Made by a program: the position numbers and the translations under genes. Under the pieces are notes generated by a model. It was not told where the DNA came from and made no database searches. It saw only the letters and a list, made by a program, of their open reading frames with translations. Shown piece by piece: positions 5,482 through 11,639 of a DNA stretch of 11,640 nt; within the stretch, counting starts at the first letter, position 1, and each line of letters begins with the position of its first letter. The stretch comes from Bifidobacteriaceae bacterium (GTDB lineage: Bacteria; Actinomycetota; Actinomycetes; Actinomycetales; WQXJ01), in contig JAITIG010000170.1 of assembly GCA_031279575.1 (NCBI GenBank), forward strand, positions 1 to 11,640, in the 5' to 3' direction.

Positions 5482-6591
5482 GTGGAGCCGACAAATTGGG
5501 GTGACGATGGCGTGCCGCGCTGGCTGCGTCTCAGCGCCGGGGTGGCCTGGCGGCTGCTGGTGCTGGCGCTGGCGGTGGTGGTGGCGGCGCGGGCGGTCAT
5601 GGCGGTGGAATTGGTGGCGGTGGCGCTGTTCGGGGCGGCCGTCATCACCTCCGTGCTGCGGCCTTTGGCCCAACTGCTGCACCGGGTCATGCCGCAAGCC
5701 CTGGCCACCACCTTGGCCTTCGTGGTGGCGCTGGCGGCGATCGGCGGGCTGGGGACGTTTGTCGGGGTCAGCGTCACAAGCCAGATCTCCCGCCTGACCC
5801 AGGAGCTGATCAACGGGATCGGCCAGATCAACGACTTCTTGGCGCGCATGCCCGCCCCTGTCAGCGACCTCGATTTGACCGCCGCGGGCGACACCATCAC
5901 CGACTGGCTGCGCCGAAACTCCGAGTTGGTGGTGACCGAGGTGGTGGCGCGCTTCGGGATGGCCGCGGAGGTGATGACCGCCATCGTGCTAGCGGTGTTC
6001 TGCTCGGTGTTCTTTGTCAACTCCGGCTCGCGGATGTGGGCCTGGTTGCTGGCCCAGACCAAGCCGGCCACGGCCCGGGCGCTGCACGCCGCCGGGCACG
6101 CCGCCTGGGCCACCTTCGCCGGGTACACCCGGGGGATTGTGATAGTCGGCTCCACCAACGGGCTGCTGGCGGGGATTGGCCTGGCCGTCATCGGCATTCC
6201 GCTGGCCACGCCGATCGGCGTGCTGGTGGCCATGGGCACGTTCATCCCCTATATCGGCTCGGCTATCGCCATGTCGGTGGCCATTGTGGTGGCGCTGGCC
6301 GCCAAGGGGCCGTGGTGGGCTTTGGTGGTGGTGGCGATGATCGTGCTGATCGGCCAGATCGAGGGGCATCTGCTCCAACCGCTGATCATGGCCAAGCAGG
6401 TCAGCTTGCATCCGGTGGCGGTGGCGGTGACGGTTGTCGCGGGGATGCTCTTGGGCGGCGTCATCGGCGCGATTGTGGCGGTGCCGGTGGTGGCTGTGAT
6501 CTGGTCCGTCTTCTCCACCCTGCGCCACCCGCCCGCCCCGGCGCCGGCCGGCGCCGCCCCGCCGGCGCCAGGCGCCCCGCCGGCGGCATGA
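5482..6591 (+). CDS. AI-2E / PerM-family membrane protein (UPF0118)
   Basis: A 369-residue polytopic inner-membrane protein with about seven or eight hydrophobic segments: two near the N-terminus (~24-60), one at ~77-97, a soluble stretch (~100-160) typical of the family, then helices from ~162 onward. Family motifs are present: FIPYIGS (254-260) and EGHLLQPLIM (294-303), followed by VSLHP. Members were named for TqsA, proposed to export autoinducer-2, but many are of unknown substrate, including ion antiport, so I do not infer quorum sensing. The C-terminal ~20 residues are a Pro/Ala tail encoded by a strong inverted repeat. Start is uncertain: GTG at 5482 (AGAGGGG touching it, CAAACT 6 nt upstream) or in-frame GTG at 5512 (GGGGTGA 7 nt upstream). 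The next gene follows after 27 nt. Confidence 0.88.
   Translation: MEPTNWGDDGVPRWLRLSAGVAWRLLVLALAVVVAARAVMAVELVAVALFGAAVITSVLRPLAQLLHRVMPQALATTLAFVVALAAIGGLGTFVGVSVTSQISRLTQELINGIGQINDFLARMPAPVSDLDLTAAGDTITDWLRRNSELVVTEVVARFGMAAEVMTAIVLAVFCSVFFVNSGSRMWAWLLAQTKPATARALHAAGHAAWATFAGYTRGIVIVGSTNGLLAGIGLAVIGIPLATPIGVLVAMGTFIPYIGSAIAMSVAIVVALAAKGPWWALVVVAMIVLIGQIEGHLLQPLIMAKQVSLHPVAVAVTVVAGMLLGGVIGAIVAVPVVAVIWSVFSTLRHPPAPAPAGAAPPAPGAPPAA
6559..6586 (+). repeat. Perfect 9-bp inverted repeat at the 3' end of the AI-2E-family gene
   Basis: CCGCCGGCG (6559-6567) and CGCCGGCGG (6578-6586) are exact reverse complements around a 10-nt loop, ending 2 nt before the stop codon. The RNA would form a very stable GC stem. 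No T-tract follows, so it is not a classical terminator. It could pause polymerase, protect the 3' end, or slow translation at the end of the transporter and so affect the SRPBCC gene. It encodes part of the Pro/Ala tail. Confidence 0.5.
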
Positions 6592-6618
6592 GCCCGGCGG
6601 CTGTGCCAAGATGGACAG

Positions 6619-7239
6619 ATGAGATCACTCGGCCGGTTTGCCCTGGGCGCCGCGGTGGCGGCGGGCGCCGCCATCGCCGTCGGCTCCAGGTTGCACCGCG
6701 GCTGGGGGGCCAGCGCCGCTGAACGGGCCTGCGCCCTGCCCGGCGACGACTTGGTCGAAGACCCGGTCTACCGCTCCACCCGGGCCATCACCATCGAGGC
6801 GCCGCCGGAGGCGGTCTGGCCCTGGCTGGTGCAAATGGGCATGGGCCGGGCCGGCTGGTATTCGAACGACCGCCTGCTCGGGCTGATCTCGCCCGGGCCG
6901 ACCGAATCCGCCAGCGCCATCCTGGAGTGCTACCAGGATCTGAAGGTGGGCGACCCGGTGGACCTGATCTTGCCGATGGGCTTCAAAGTGGCCGAGCTGA
7001 TCCCCAACCAGGCCCTGGTGCTGTTCAGCGAAGAGCTGATGCCAATGCAGCCGTGGCGCAAAAGCTGGGTTTTCGCGCTGCGGCCCCTGCCCGGCGGCGC
7101 CACCCGCCTGCTGGTCCGCGAAACCTCGGCCTGGGACAGCTGGCTGGTCGGGCTGGTCACCTCGGCCACCGCCTGGGCCTGGTTCCTCGGCACCCGCCGC
7201 CAACTCAAGAACCTGAAAGCCCTGGTCGAGGCCTCCTAG
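6619..7239 (+). CDS. SRPBCC (START-like) family protein with N-terminal hydrophobic segment
   Basis: A 206-residue protein. Residues ~7-22 (FALGAAVAAGAAIAVG) form a short hydrophobic segment that may be an anchor or weak signal. Next come an acidic stretch with LPGDDLV and then an SRPBCC-like domain: TRAITIEAPPEAVWPWLVQMG opens the beta-grip and GRAGWYSNDRLLGL follows, as in actinobacterial SRPBCC proteins. This fold has a deep hydrophobic pocket for lipids, polyketides or other ligands; the ligand is unknown. It probably shares a transcript with the AI-2E-family gene (27-nt gap, same strand). The ATG at 6619 has only a weak GGA upstream; CAAGAT lies 6 nt before it. The last 35 nt overlap the end of the convergent rarD-like gene. 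Confidence 0.8.
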   Translation: MRSLGRFALGAAVAAGAAIAVGSRLHRGWGASAAERACALPGDDLVEDPVYRSTRAITIEAPPEAVWPWLVQMGMGRAGWYSNDRLLGLISPGPTESASAILECYQDLKVGDPVDLILPMGFKVAELIPNQALVLFSEELMPMQPWRKSWVFALRPLPGGATRLLVRETSAWDSWLVGLVTSATAWAWFLGTRRQLKNLKALVEAS

Positions 7240-8194
7240 CCGGCTCTGCCGGGCTGGCCGGCCGGGCCCGGGGCGCCCCCGCCCGGCGGGCGTGCCAGAC
7301 GCCATCGGCAGACAGAATCGCCAGCGCCACCCACACCGCCGCGAAACCGAACCACCGCCCAGCCGACATCGGCTCGTGGAAAAACAGCAGGCCGGTGATG
7401 AAGTGCATCACCGGGCAGAGGTACTGCACAAAGCCCAACACCGAAAGCGGCAGCCGGCGGGCGGCGGCGTTGAACGCCAGCAGCGGCGCCGCCGTCGCCA
7501 CCCCCAGGCCGGCCAGCGCCAACGAGTGGCCCCAGCCCAAGGCGGGGAAGGTGCCCGCCCCCGCCGCCGCCAGCCACAGCGCGTAGGCCGCGGCCAAAGG
7601 CAGGACCAGCAGCGTCTCCACCGTCAGCGACACCACCGCGGAAACCCGCCCGCCAACCCGCTTCTCGATGTACCCGTAAAGCCCAAAGCTGATCGCCAGC
7701 GCCAACGCCACCCATGGGAAGGCCCCCAGGCTGAGCGTCATCACCACCACCGCGCCCGCCGCCGTGGCCACCGCCGCCCACTGCGCCACCCGCAGCCTCT
7801 CACCCAGGAAGACAACCCCTAAAAGCACGCTGACCAGCGGATTTATAAAGTAGCCGAGGGCCGCGTCAACCAGTTGGCCGTTGAAGATCGCCCACACGAA
7901 AACCAACCAGTTGCCGGTCAGCAAGATGGCCGCCAAGCTCAGCGCGCCCATCGCCCGGCCCGAGCGGGCCACCGCCCGCAAAGCCCGCCACTGGCCGCCC
8001 GCGGCGATAATCCCCAGGCACAGCAGCGCCGACCAGATCACCCGGTGCGCGATCACCTCCACCGCGCCCGCCTGCCGCGTCAGCGACAGGTAGAGCGGCA
8101 GCACGCCCCACATCAGGTAGGCGGAGACCCCGAAGCCGAAGCCGGCCCGGCTGCCCGCGCTGGCCGGCCCCGCGCCGGGGCGGCGCTTAGGCAT
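7205..8194 (-). CDS. rarD: EamA/RarD-type drug/metabolite transporter
   Basis: A 329-residue integral membrane protein with about ten hydrophobic helices, of the DMT superfamily and RarD subgroup. Diagnostic segments are AYLMWGVLPLY near the N-terminus, VIAHRVIWS, NWLVFVWAIFNGQ, ALGYFINPLVSVLLGVVFLGE, and late VLGFVQYLCPVMHF. RarD proteins were linked to chloramphenicol sensitivity, but the physiological substrate is not settled. The ATG at 8194 overlaps the sirtuin stop by 8 nt, so translation is probably coupled. Compared with E. coli RarD (about 296 residues) it has an extra ~30-residue Arg/Pro/Ala-rich cytoplasmic tail, and the last codons are antisense to the SRPBCC gene. The gene name is by family resemblance only. 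Confidence 0.9.
   Translation of the reverse strand: MPKRRPGAGPASAGSRAGFGFGVSAYLMWGVLPLYLSLTRQAGAVEVIAHRVIWSALLCLGIIAAGGQWRALRAVARSGRAMGALSLAAILLTGNWLVFVWAIFNGQLVDAALGYFINPLVSVLLGVVFLGERLRVAQWAAVATAAGAVVVMTLSLGAFPWVALALAISFGLYGYIEKRVGGRVSAVVSLTVETLLVLPLAAAYALWLAAAGAGTFPALGWGHSLALAGLGVATAAPLLAFNAAARRLPLSVLGFVQYLCPVMHFITGLLFFHEPMSAGRWFGFAAVWVALAILSADGVWHARRAGAPRARPASPAEPARRPRPGLSGS
7261..7287 (+). terminator. GC-rich stem-loop downstream of the SRPBCC gene
   Basis: GCCGGGC (7261-7267) and GCCCGGC (7281-7287) pair perfectly around a 13-nt interior that can itself pair GGG with CCC. It begins 22 nt after the SRPBCC stop codon. No T-run follows, so it could only be a non-canonical terminator or an RNA-stabilising hairpin. 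It lies inside the coding sequence of the opposing rarD-like gene, whose Pro/Arg-rich tail alone could explain the palindrome. Confidence 0.25.
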
Positions 8195-8966
8195 GGCCCA
8201 GCGGGTTGGCCGCGATCTGCCCGAAGACCTGCCCGATCGGTTCGGCGATGGCCAGGGCGGCGCGCCCGGAGGCGGCGCCGGCGTCCCGGTTGACCACCGC
8301 CACCCGCTCGCCGCGGTAGTAGTCCACCAGCCCCGCCGCCGGGTAGACCGCCAGCGAGGTGCCGCCGATGATCAGCAAATCGGCTTGGGCGATGGCGCCC
8401 TGGGCGGCCTGCAGCACGTCTTGGTCCAGCGGATCCCCATACAGCACAACCTCCGGTTGGACGATGCCGCCGCAACCGCACCGCGCCACCCCCGCCGCCG
8501 CGTAGACCTGGGCCAGGGAGAACTTGCGCCCGCAGCCGGCGCAGGCGTTGCGCTGGGCGGAGCCGTGCAACTCGAGCACATTGCGCGAGCCCGCCGCCTG
8601 GTGCAGGCCGTCGATGTTTTGGGTCACCACCGCCGCCAGGCGGCCGGCCTGCTCCAATTGCGCCAGTTTGAGGTGGGCCGGGTTGGGTTTGGCCTCGGGG
8701 TGGAGCACTTTGGCGCGGTAGAAGTCGAAGAACTCCTCCGGGTGGGCCTGGAAGAAGCCGCGCGACAAGACGGCCTCCGGCGGGATGCGCCCGCCCGCCG
8801 CGTAGATCCCGTCAGCCGAGCGGAAATCCGGTATGCCGGATTCGGTGGACACTCCCGCCCCGCCAAAGAAGACAGCCCGCCTGGCCGCGTCGATCCACTG
8901 CTGCAAGGTTTTGATCTGGGCCGCCGCCTGGGGCGGGCCAGGCGGAGGGTTTGAGGCCGGTTTCAC
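8187..8966 (-). CDS. Sirtuin, NAD-dependent protein lysine deacylase
   Basis: A 259-residue cytoplasmic sirtuin. It removes acetyl groups from lysine using NAD, releasing nicotinamide and O-acetyl-ADP-ribose. All hallmark motifs are present: GAGVSTESGIPDFRS (36-50) for NAD binding, TQNIDGLH (115-122), catalytic His134 in ELHGS, zinc ligands Cys142, Cys145, Cys163 and Cys165, GTSLAVYPA (202-210), and VNRD (225-228). The VVLYGDPLDQD segment is close to the bacterial VVLYGE motif. Known bacterial sirtuins regulate acetyl-CoA synthetase and other enzymes. The GTG start at 8966 adds a Pro/Ala-rich tail of about 17 residues before conserved sequence. TAGACC sits 6 nt upstream, an imperfect -10, and no good ribosome site is seen. 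The gene is 39 nt after the CE7 esterase and overlaps rarD by 8 nt. Confidence 0.94.
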   Translation of the reverse strand: MKPASNPPPGPPQAAAQIKTLQQWIDAARRAVFFGGAGVSTESGIPDFRSADGIYAAGGRIPPEAVLSRGFFQAHPEEFFDFYRAKVLHPEAKPNPAHLKLAQLEQAGRLAAVVTQNIDGLHQAAGSRNVLELHGSAQRNACAGCGRKFSLAQVYAAAGVARCGCGGIVQPEVVLYGDPLDQDVLQAAQGAIAQADLLIIGGTSLAVYPAAGLVDYYRGERVAVVNRDAGAASGRAALAIAEPIGQVFGQIAANPLGHA

Positions 8967-9005
8967 GTCTCAGGTCTACCACCTTTTCCCCCACCCCGCC
9001 GCCGA

Positions 9006-9974
9006 TTAGGACCGCAGCTGGGCGGTTAGGAAGGCTAGGGCGTCGGAATCGTCCAGGGGGCCGCCGGACTCGTGGCCGTTGAACTCCCACACCCGCAGCG
9101 ACTTTGGGCCGGCGTAGTTGTTGTAGGCGGCGAAAACCGTGGCCGGGGGCACCACCTCGTCCATCAAGGCGGCCGTCATGCGGATTGGCGCCTGGGCCAG
9201 CCGGGCAAAGTTGACGCCGTCGAAGTAAGCCAAAACCGCGAACACGGCATCGACCTGGTCGCGGTGGCAGGCCAAGTACTCGGCGAACTCTGAGAACGGG
9301 CGGGCGTCGGTGGTCTCGGCGCCGCGGCGGATGTCCGCCAGGAACGGCACCGCGGCGAAGGCGGCCCGCACCGACTCGGCCAGGCAGGCCGCCGCCAACG
9401 CCATCGCGCCGCCCTGGCTGGTGCCCGCAACGCCAACGCGGCCCGCATCCACCTGGGGCAGCGCCCGCGCGGCGTCCACCGCCAGGACGGCATCGGCGAA
9501 CAGGCGGCGGTAATAGTAGGTTGCCTTGTCGCCGATGCCGAAGGTGCACCGGCCGGGCACGGCGGGCCCGGTGGCGCCCGCGTCCGGGGTGGCGCCGGCG
9601 CTCCAACTCGAACCCTGGCCGCGGCTGTCCATCTGGAGGTGGGCGAAGCCGGCGCTGGCCCACAGCAGGTTCTCCGTGGCCAAACCCCGCCCGCCGCCGT
9701 AGCCGGCGTAGCTGACGATGCCGGGCGCCGGCCCCGCCAAGCCGCGCGGCGCCCGCAGCCAGCCTTTGATCGGCTCGCCGCCGAAGCCGGCGAAGGTCAA
9801 GTCCCACACGTCGATGGTGGCGAGCGGGGTGGAGACCGGCTCCAAGCGCGGCGCCCAGCCCTGGGCGCGCGACTCGGCCAGGGTGGCGCGCCAAAAGTCC
9901 ATGAAATCGGCGGGCAGGTCCACCCCGCCCCGGTAGGCCCGCAGTTGTTCGAGTGGCGCGTCCCGCAGCATCAT
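9006..9974 (-). CDS. CE7-family acetyl esterase (acetylxylan esterase / cephalosporin-C deacetylase type)
   Basis: A 322-residue alpha/beta hydrolase matching carbohydrate esterase family 7 in length and motifs: RGQG (118-121, oxyanion-side motif), GTSQGG (184-189) with nucleophile Ser186, Asp272 in LMDEVVPP and His301 in NGHESGG completing the triad. PADFMDFW near the N-terminus (21-28) is also typical. CE7 enzymes remove acetyl groups from xylo-oligosaccharides, other acetylated sugars and cephalosporin C. No signal peptide is seen, so it should act on imported substrates in the cytoplasm. Two consecutive ATGs (9974 and 9971) can start it; AGGA lies 4 nt from the first and 7 nt from the second, and a leaderless start at the second fits the promoter described separately. 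The sirtuin gene follows after 39 nt. Confidence 0.92.
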   Translation of the reverse strand: MMLRDAPLEQLRAYRGGVDLPADFMDFWRATLAESRAQGWAPRLEPVSTPLATIDVWDLTFAGFGGEPIKGWLRAPRGLAGPAPGIVSYAGYGGGRGLATENLLWASAGFAHLQMDSRGQGSSWSAGATPDAGATGPAVPGRCTFGIGDKATYYYRRLFADAVLAVDAARALPQVDAGRVGVAGTSQGGAMALAAACLAESVRAAFAAVPFLADIRRGAETTDARPFSEFAEYLACHRDQVDAVFAVLAYFDGVNFARLAQAPIRMTAALMDEVVPPATVFAAYNNYAGPKSLRVWEFNGHESGGPLDDSDALAFLTAQLRS

Positions 9975-9977
9975 CCG

Positions 9978-10006
9978 ATCCTGGCGACGCGCCCCGGCGT
10001 TGTCAA
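9978..10006 (-). promoter_or_regulatory. Candidate sigma-70-type promoter for the CE7 esterase operon
   Basis: On the minus strand a perfect -35 TTGACA (10001-10006) is followed by a 17-nt spacer and CAGGAT (9978-9983, matching the A and final T of TANNNT). Six nucleotides later comes the second ATG of the esterase gene (9971). This predicts transcription starting at or next to that codon and supports an operon boundary between the ychF pair and the esterase-sirtuin-rarD group. Confidence 0.5.
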
Positions 10007-10040
10007 CACCGCCTGCCGCGTTCAGCGCCCGGGGCCATAA

Positions 10041-10352
10041 TCACCAGGACGAGCCCGAGTCGGACCCCGGGGCCGATGTCCAGGCTCCGATGAGCGCGAG
10101 AGCGAGCCACAGCACGACTCCGACGAGTGCTCCGGCCGCCGCGGCCAGCAGCAGAAACCTTCCCCTCCGCGAGGCGCGATGTTTCATCCCGCGCAACAGG
10201 CAGAAGCCTCCAGCGGCGACCGAGGCCGGCAAACCGGCGAGCGGAAACAAGTCGCTCGCCAACAGGCAGATGGCGGCGGTGGCGACAAATGCGGTCGAAC
10301 CTTCGAAGCACTCGCGGCTCGACAGCGCGCCCGGACCCAACTCGCGCGTCAC
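10041..10352 (-). CDS. Small two-helix membrane protein of unknown function
   Basis: A 103-residue predicted membrane protein from GTG at 10352. Hydrophobic segments lie at ~20-54 (AFVATAAICLLASDLFPLAGL then ASVAAGGFCLL) and ~66-89 (RFLLLAAAAGALVGVVLWLA). A basic loop between them, RGMKHRASRRGR, should face the cytoplasm. The tail is Ser/Gly-rich and ends in Trp. The two-helix plan with a basic Gly-containing loop recalls DUF4190-type proteins, but I see no decisive motif. GGTGG lies 7 nt before the GTG. It starts 23 nt after the ychF stop on the same strand and is probably co-transcribed with it. Codon choice looks slightly less GC-extreme than in the neighbours (by eye, not counted). It could be a chance open frame, but its hydrophobic pattern argues for a real gene. 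Confidence 0.6.
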   Translation of the reverse strand: MTRELGPGALSSRECFEGSTAFVATAAICLLASDLFPLAGLPASVAAGGFCLLRGMKHRASRRGRFLLLAAAAGALVGVVLWLALALIGAWTSAPGSDSGSSW

Positions 10353-10375
10353 GGCGTTGCCACCATCCTCTCGTT

Positions 10376-11473
10376 CTACCTCTTAGAGGATAGCCCTGAG
10401 CGGAACTCGACCACGTCGCCGTCTTGCATGGTGTAGTCCTTGCCCTCGATTCGGAGCCGGCCGGCCGCGCGGGCCTCGGCCAGGCCGCCCAACTCCACCA
10501 AGTCCCCGAAGGAGACCACCTCGGCTTTGATGAAGCCGCGCTCGAAGTCGGAGTGGATCACCCCGGCCGCCTGGGGGGCGGTCCAGCCGCGCCGGATGGT
10601 CCAGGCGCGCGACTCCTTTGGCCCCGCGGTCAGGAAGGTCTGCAAGCCGAGGGTTGCGAAGCCGACCCGGGCCAGGCGGTCCAGCCCGGACTCCGGCTGG
10701 CCCGACTCGGCCAGCAGTTCGGCCGCGTCGGCCTCGTCCAACTCGGCCAGATCGGCCTCGAACCTGGCGTCCAAGGCGATCGCCTCGGCGGGCGAGACCA
10801 GCTCCCGCAGCAGCGCCAGGCGCTCCGGAGAGGCCAGCACGGCATCGTCCGCGTTGAAGACGTAGATGAACGGCTTGGCGGTCATCAAACCGAACTCGCC
10901 CAACCGGTCGAGGCGGACCAGCCCTTGCCGGGAGGCGGCGTGAAGGGTGGTGCCGGCGTCGAGGAAGGCCTGGGCGGCGCGGCAGTCAGCCAACTGCTCC
11001 GGGTCGCCCCGCTTGATCCGGACAGCTTTCTCGAGGCGGGCGGCAACCTTGTCGAGGGTTTGCAAATCCGCCAGGATCAGCTCCGTGTTGACGGTCTCGA
11101 TGTCCGCCGCCGGGTCCACCCGGCCCTCGACGTGGACTATGTCCGGGTCGTCGAAAACGCGGATGACCTGGCAAATCGCGTCGGCTTCGCGGATCGAGGC
11201 GAGGAATTGGTTGCCCAAGCCCTCGCCTTTGGAGGCGCCCCGCACAATCCCGGCGATGTCGACAAAGGACACCGCCGCCGGGACCACCTTGGCTGAGGCG
11301 AACATCTTGGCCAGCACCGCCAGGCGGGGGTCCGGCAGGGCCACCACCCCCACATTCGGCTCGATTGTGGCGAAGGGGTAGTTCTCCGCCAGCACCTGGG
11401 CCCGGGTCAGCGCGTTGAACAGGGTTGACTTGCCGACATTCGGCAGCCCCGCGATTCCAATAGTCAAAGCCAC
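10376..11473 (-). CDS. ychF: YchF/OLA1-family P-loop ATPase
   Basis: A TRAFAC-class P-loop NTPase that associates with ribosomes and is linked to stress responses; family members prefer ATP over GTP. From GTG at 11473 it has 365 residues (the family is about 363) and begins MALTIGIAG as homologues do, so I prefer this to a TTG at 11482 that would add three residues. Motifs: P-loop GLPNVGKST (9-17), switch region YPFATIEPN (32-40), G3 DIAG (72-75) followed by IVRGASKGEGLGNQFL, a helical insertion (~110-200), G4-position FNADD (206-210), and a C-terminal TGS domain with HSDFERGFIKAEVVSF and GKDYTMQDGDVVEF. The family's usual NxxE at the G4 position is here NADD, and the C-terminus ends RSGLSSKR instead of the usual RFNV-type ending. 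A TANNNT element sits 8 nt upstream. Confidence 0.96.
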   Translation of the reverse strand: MALTIGIAGLPNVGKSTLFNALTRAQVLAENYPFATIEPNVGVVALPDPRLAVLAKMFASAKVVPAAVSFVDIAGIVRGASKGEGLGNQFLASIREADAICQVIRVFDDPDIVHVEGRVDPAADIETVNTELILADLQTLDKVAARLEKAVRIKRGDPEQLADCRAAQAFLDAGTTLHAASRQGLVRLDRLGEFGLMTAKPFIYVFNADDAVLASPERLALLRELVSPAEAIALDARFEADLAELDEADAAELLAESGQPESGLDRLARVGFATLGLQTFLTAGPKESRAWTIRRGWTAPQAAGVIHSDFERGFIKAEVVSFGDLVELGGLAEARAAGRLRIEGKDYTMQDGDVVEFRSGLSSKR

Positions 11474-11481
11474 GCCAACCA

Positions 11482-11487
11482 ACCCTA
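11482..11487 (-). promoter_or_regulatory. Candidate -10 element (TAGGGT) for ychF
   Basis: TAGGGT fits TANNNT and ends 8 nt before the preferred GTG start at 11473, predicting a leaderless or nearly leaderless message. It overlaps the alternative TTG codon at 11482, which argues against that start. No clear ribosome site is present for the GTG, except that AGGG lies 9 nt away. Confidence 0.35.
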
Positions 11488-11522
11488 CTTGCCGAGGCGC
11501 CCCGACTCGCCGCGGCGGGGGT

Positions 11523-11639
11523 TCAGCGGCGGGAGCGGTGGCGGCCGGGGCGGGGGGCGGCCCGGTGGCGGCCGGGGCCGGGGGCGGCCCGGCGGGCCAG
11601 GGCCAGGCCGAGCAAGGCCAGGGCGGCCGCTGCCAGGCC
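11523..11639 (-). CDS. C-terminal fragment of a probable membrane protein with Arg-rich repeat tail (enters from outside the window)
   Basis: The minus-strand frame is open from the window edge to a TGA at 11523-11525, giving 38 residues. It reads as the end of a hydrophobic helix (GLAAAALALLGLALA), then RR, then two copies of a nine-residue unit (RAAPGPGRH, RAAPRPGRH) and RSRR. A hydrophobic helix followed by a strongly positive tail is what a membrane protein's cytoplasmic C-terminus looks like. In many actinobacteria a small membrane protein (DUF6542 type) lies just upstream of ychF, and this could be its end, but the sequence seen is too short to confirm. The other two minus-strand frames read as Pro/Arg- or Trp/Pro-rich sequence and look unnatural. 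Confidence 0.5.
   Translation of the reverse strand, partial: GLAAAALALLGLALARRAAPGPGRHRAAPRPGRHRSRR
11538..11591. repeat. Two tandem 27-bp GC-rich repeats
   Basis: Copies at 11538-11564 and 11565-11591 are directly adjacent and differ at one base (position 15 of the unit, G versus C). The unit length is a multiple of three and encodes the nine-residue Arg/Ala/Pro/His repeat at the C-terminus of the partial gene. Such units often change copy number by slippage. Confidence 0.85.

Noticed and set aside
5370..6245. A 291-codon minus-strand open frame opposite the AI-2E-family gene
   Set aside because: It overlaps the tRNA and the transporter, and reads as Ser/Thr/Ala-rich sequence typical of the antisense of membrane-protein codons.
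10349..10366. A five-codon mini-ORF (ATG GTG GCA ACG CCG TGA) whose stop overlaps the GTG of the small membrane protein
   Set aside because: GAGAGG touches its ATG, leaving no proper ribosome-site spacing, and so short a frame is easily due to chance. I keep it as a note only.
10424..11296. A 290-codon plus-strand open frame opposite ychF
   Set aside because: ychF is certain from its motifs. The opposite frame is Gly/Gln/Asp/Arg-rich with no recognisable domain.
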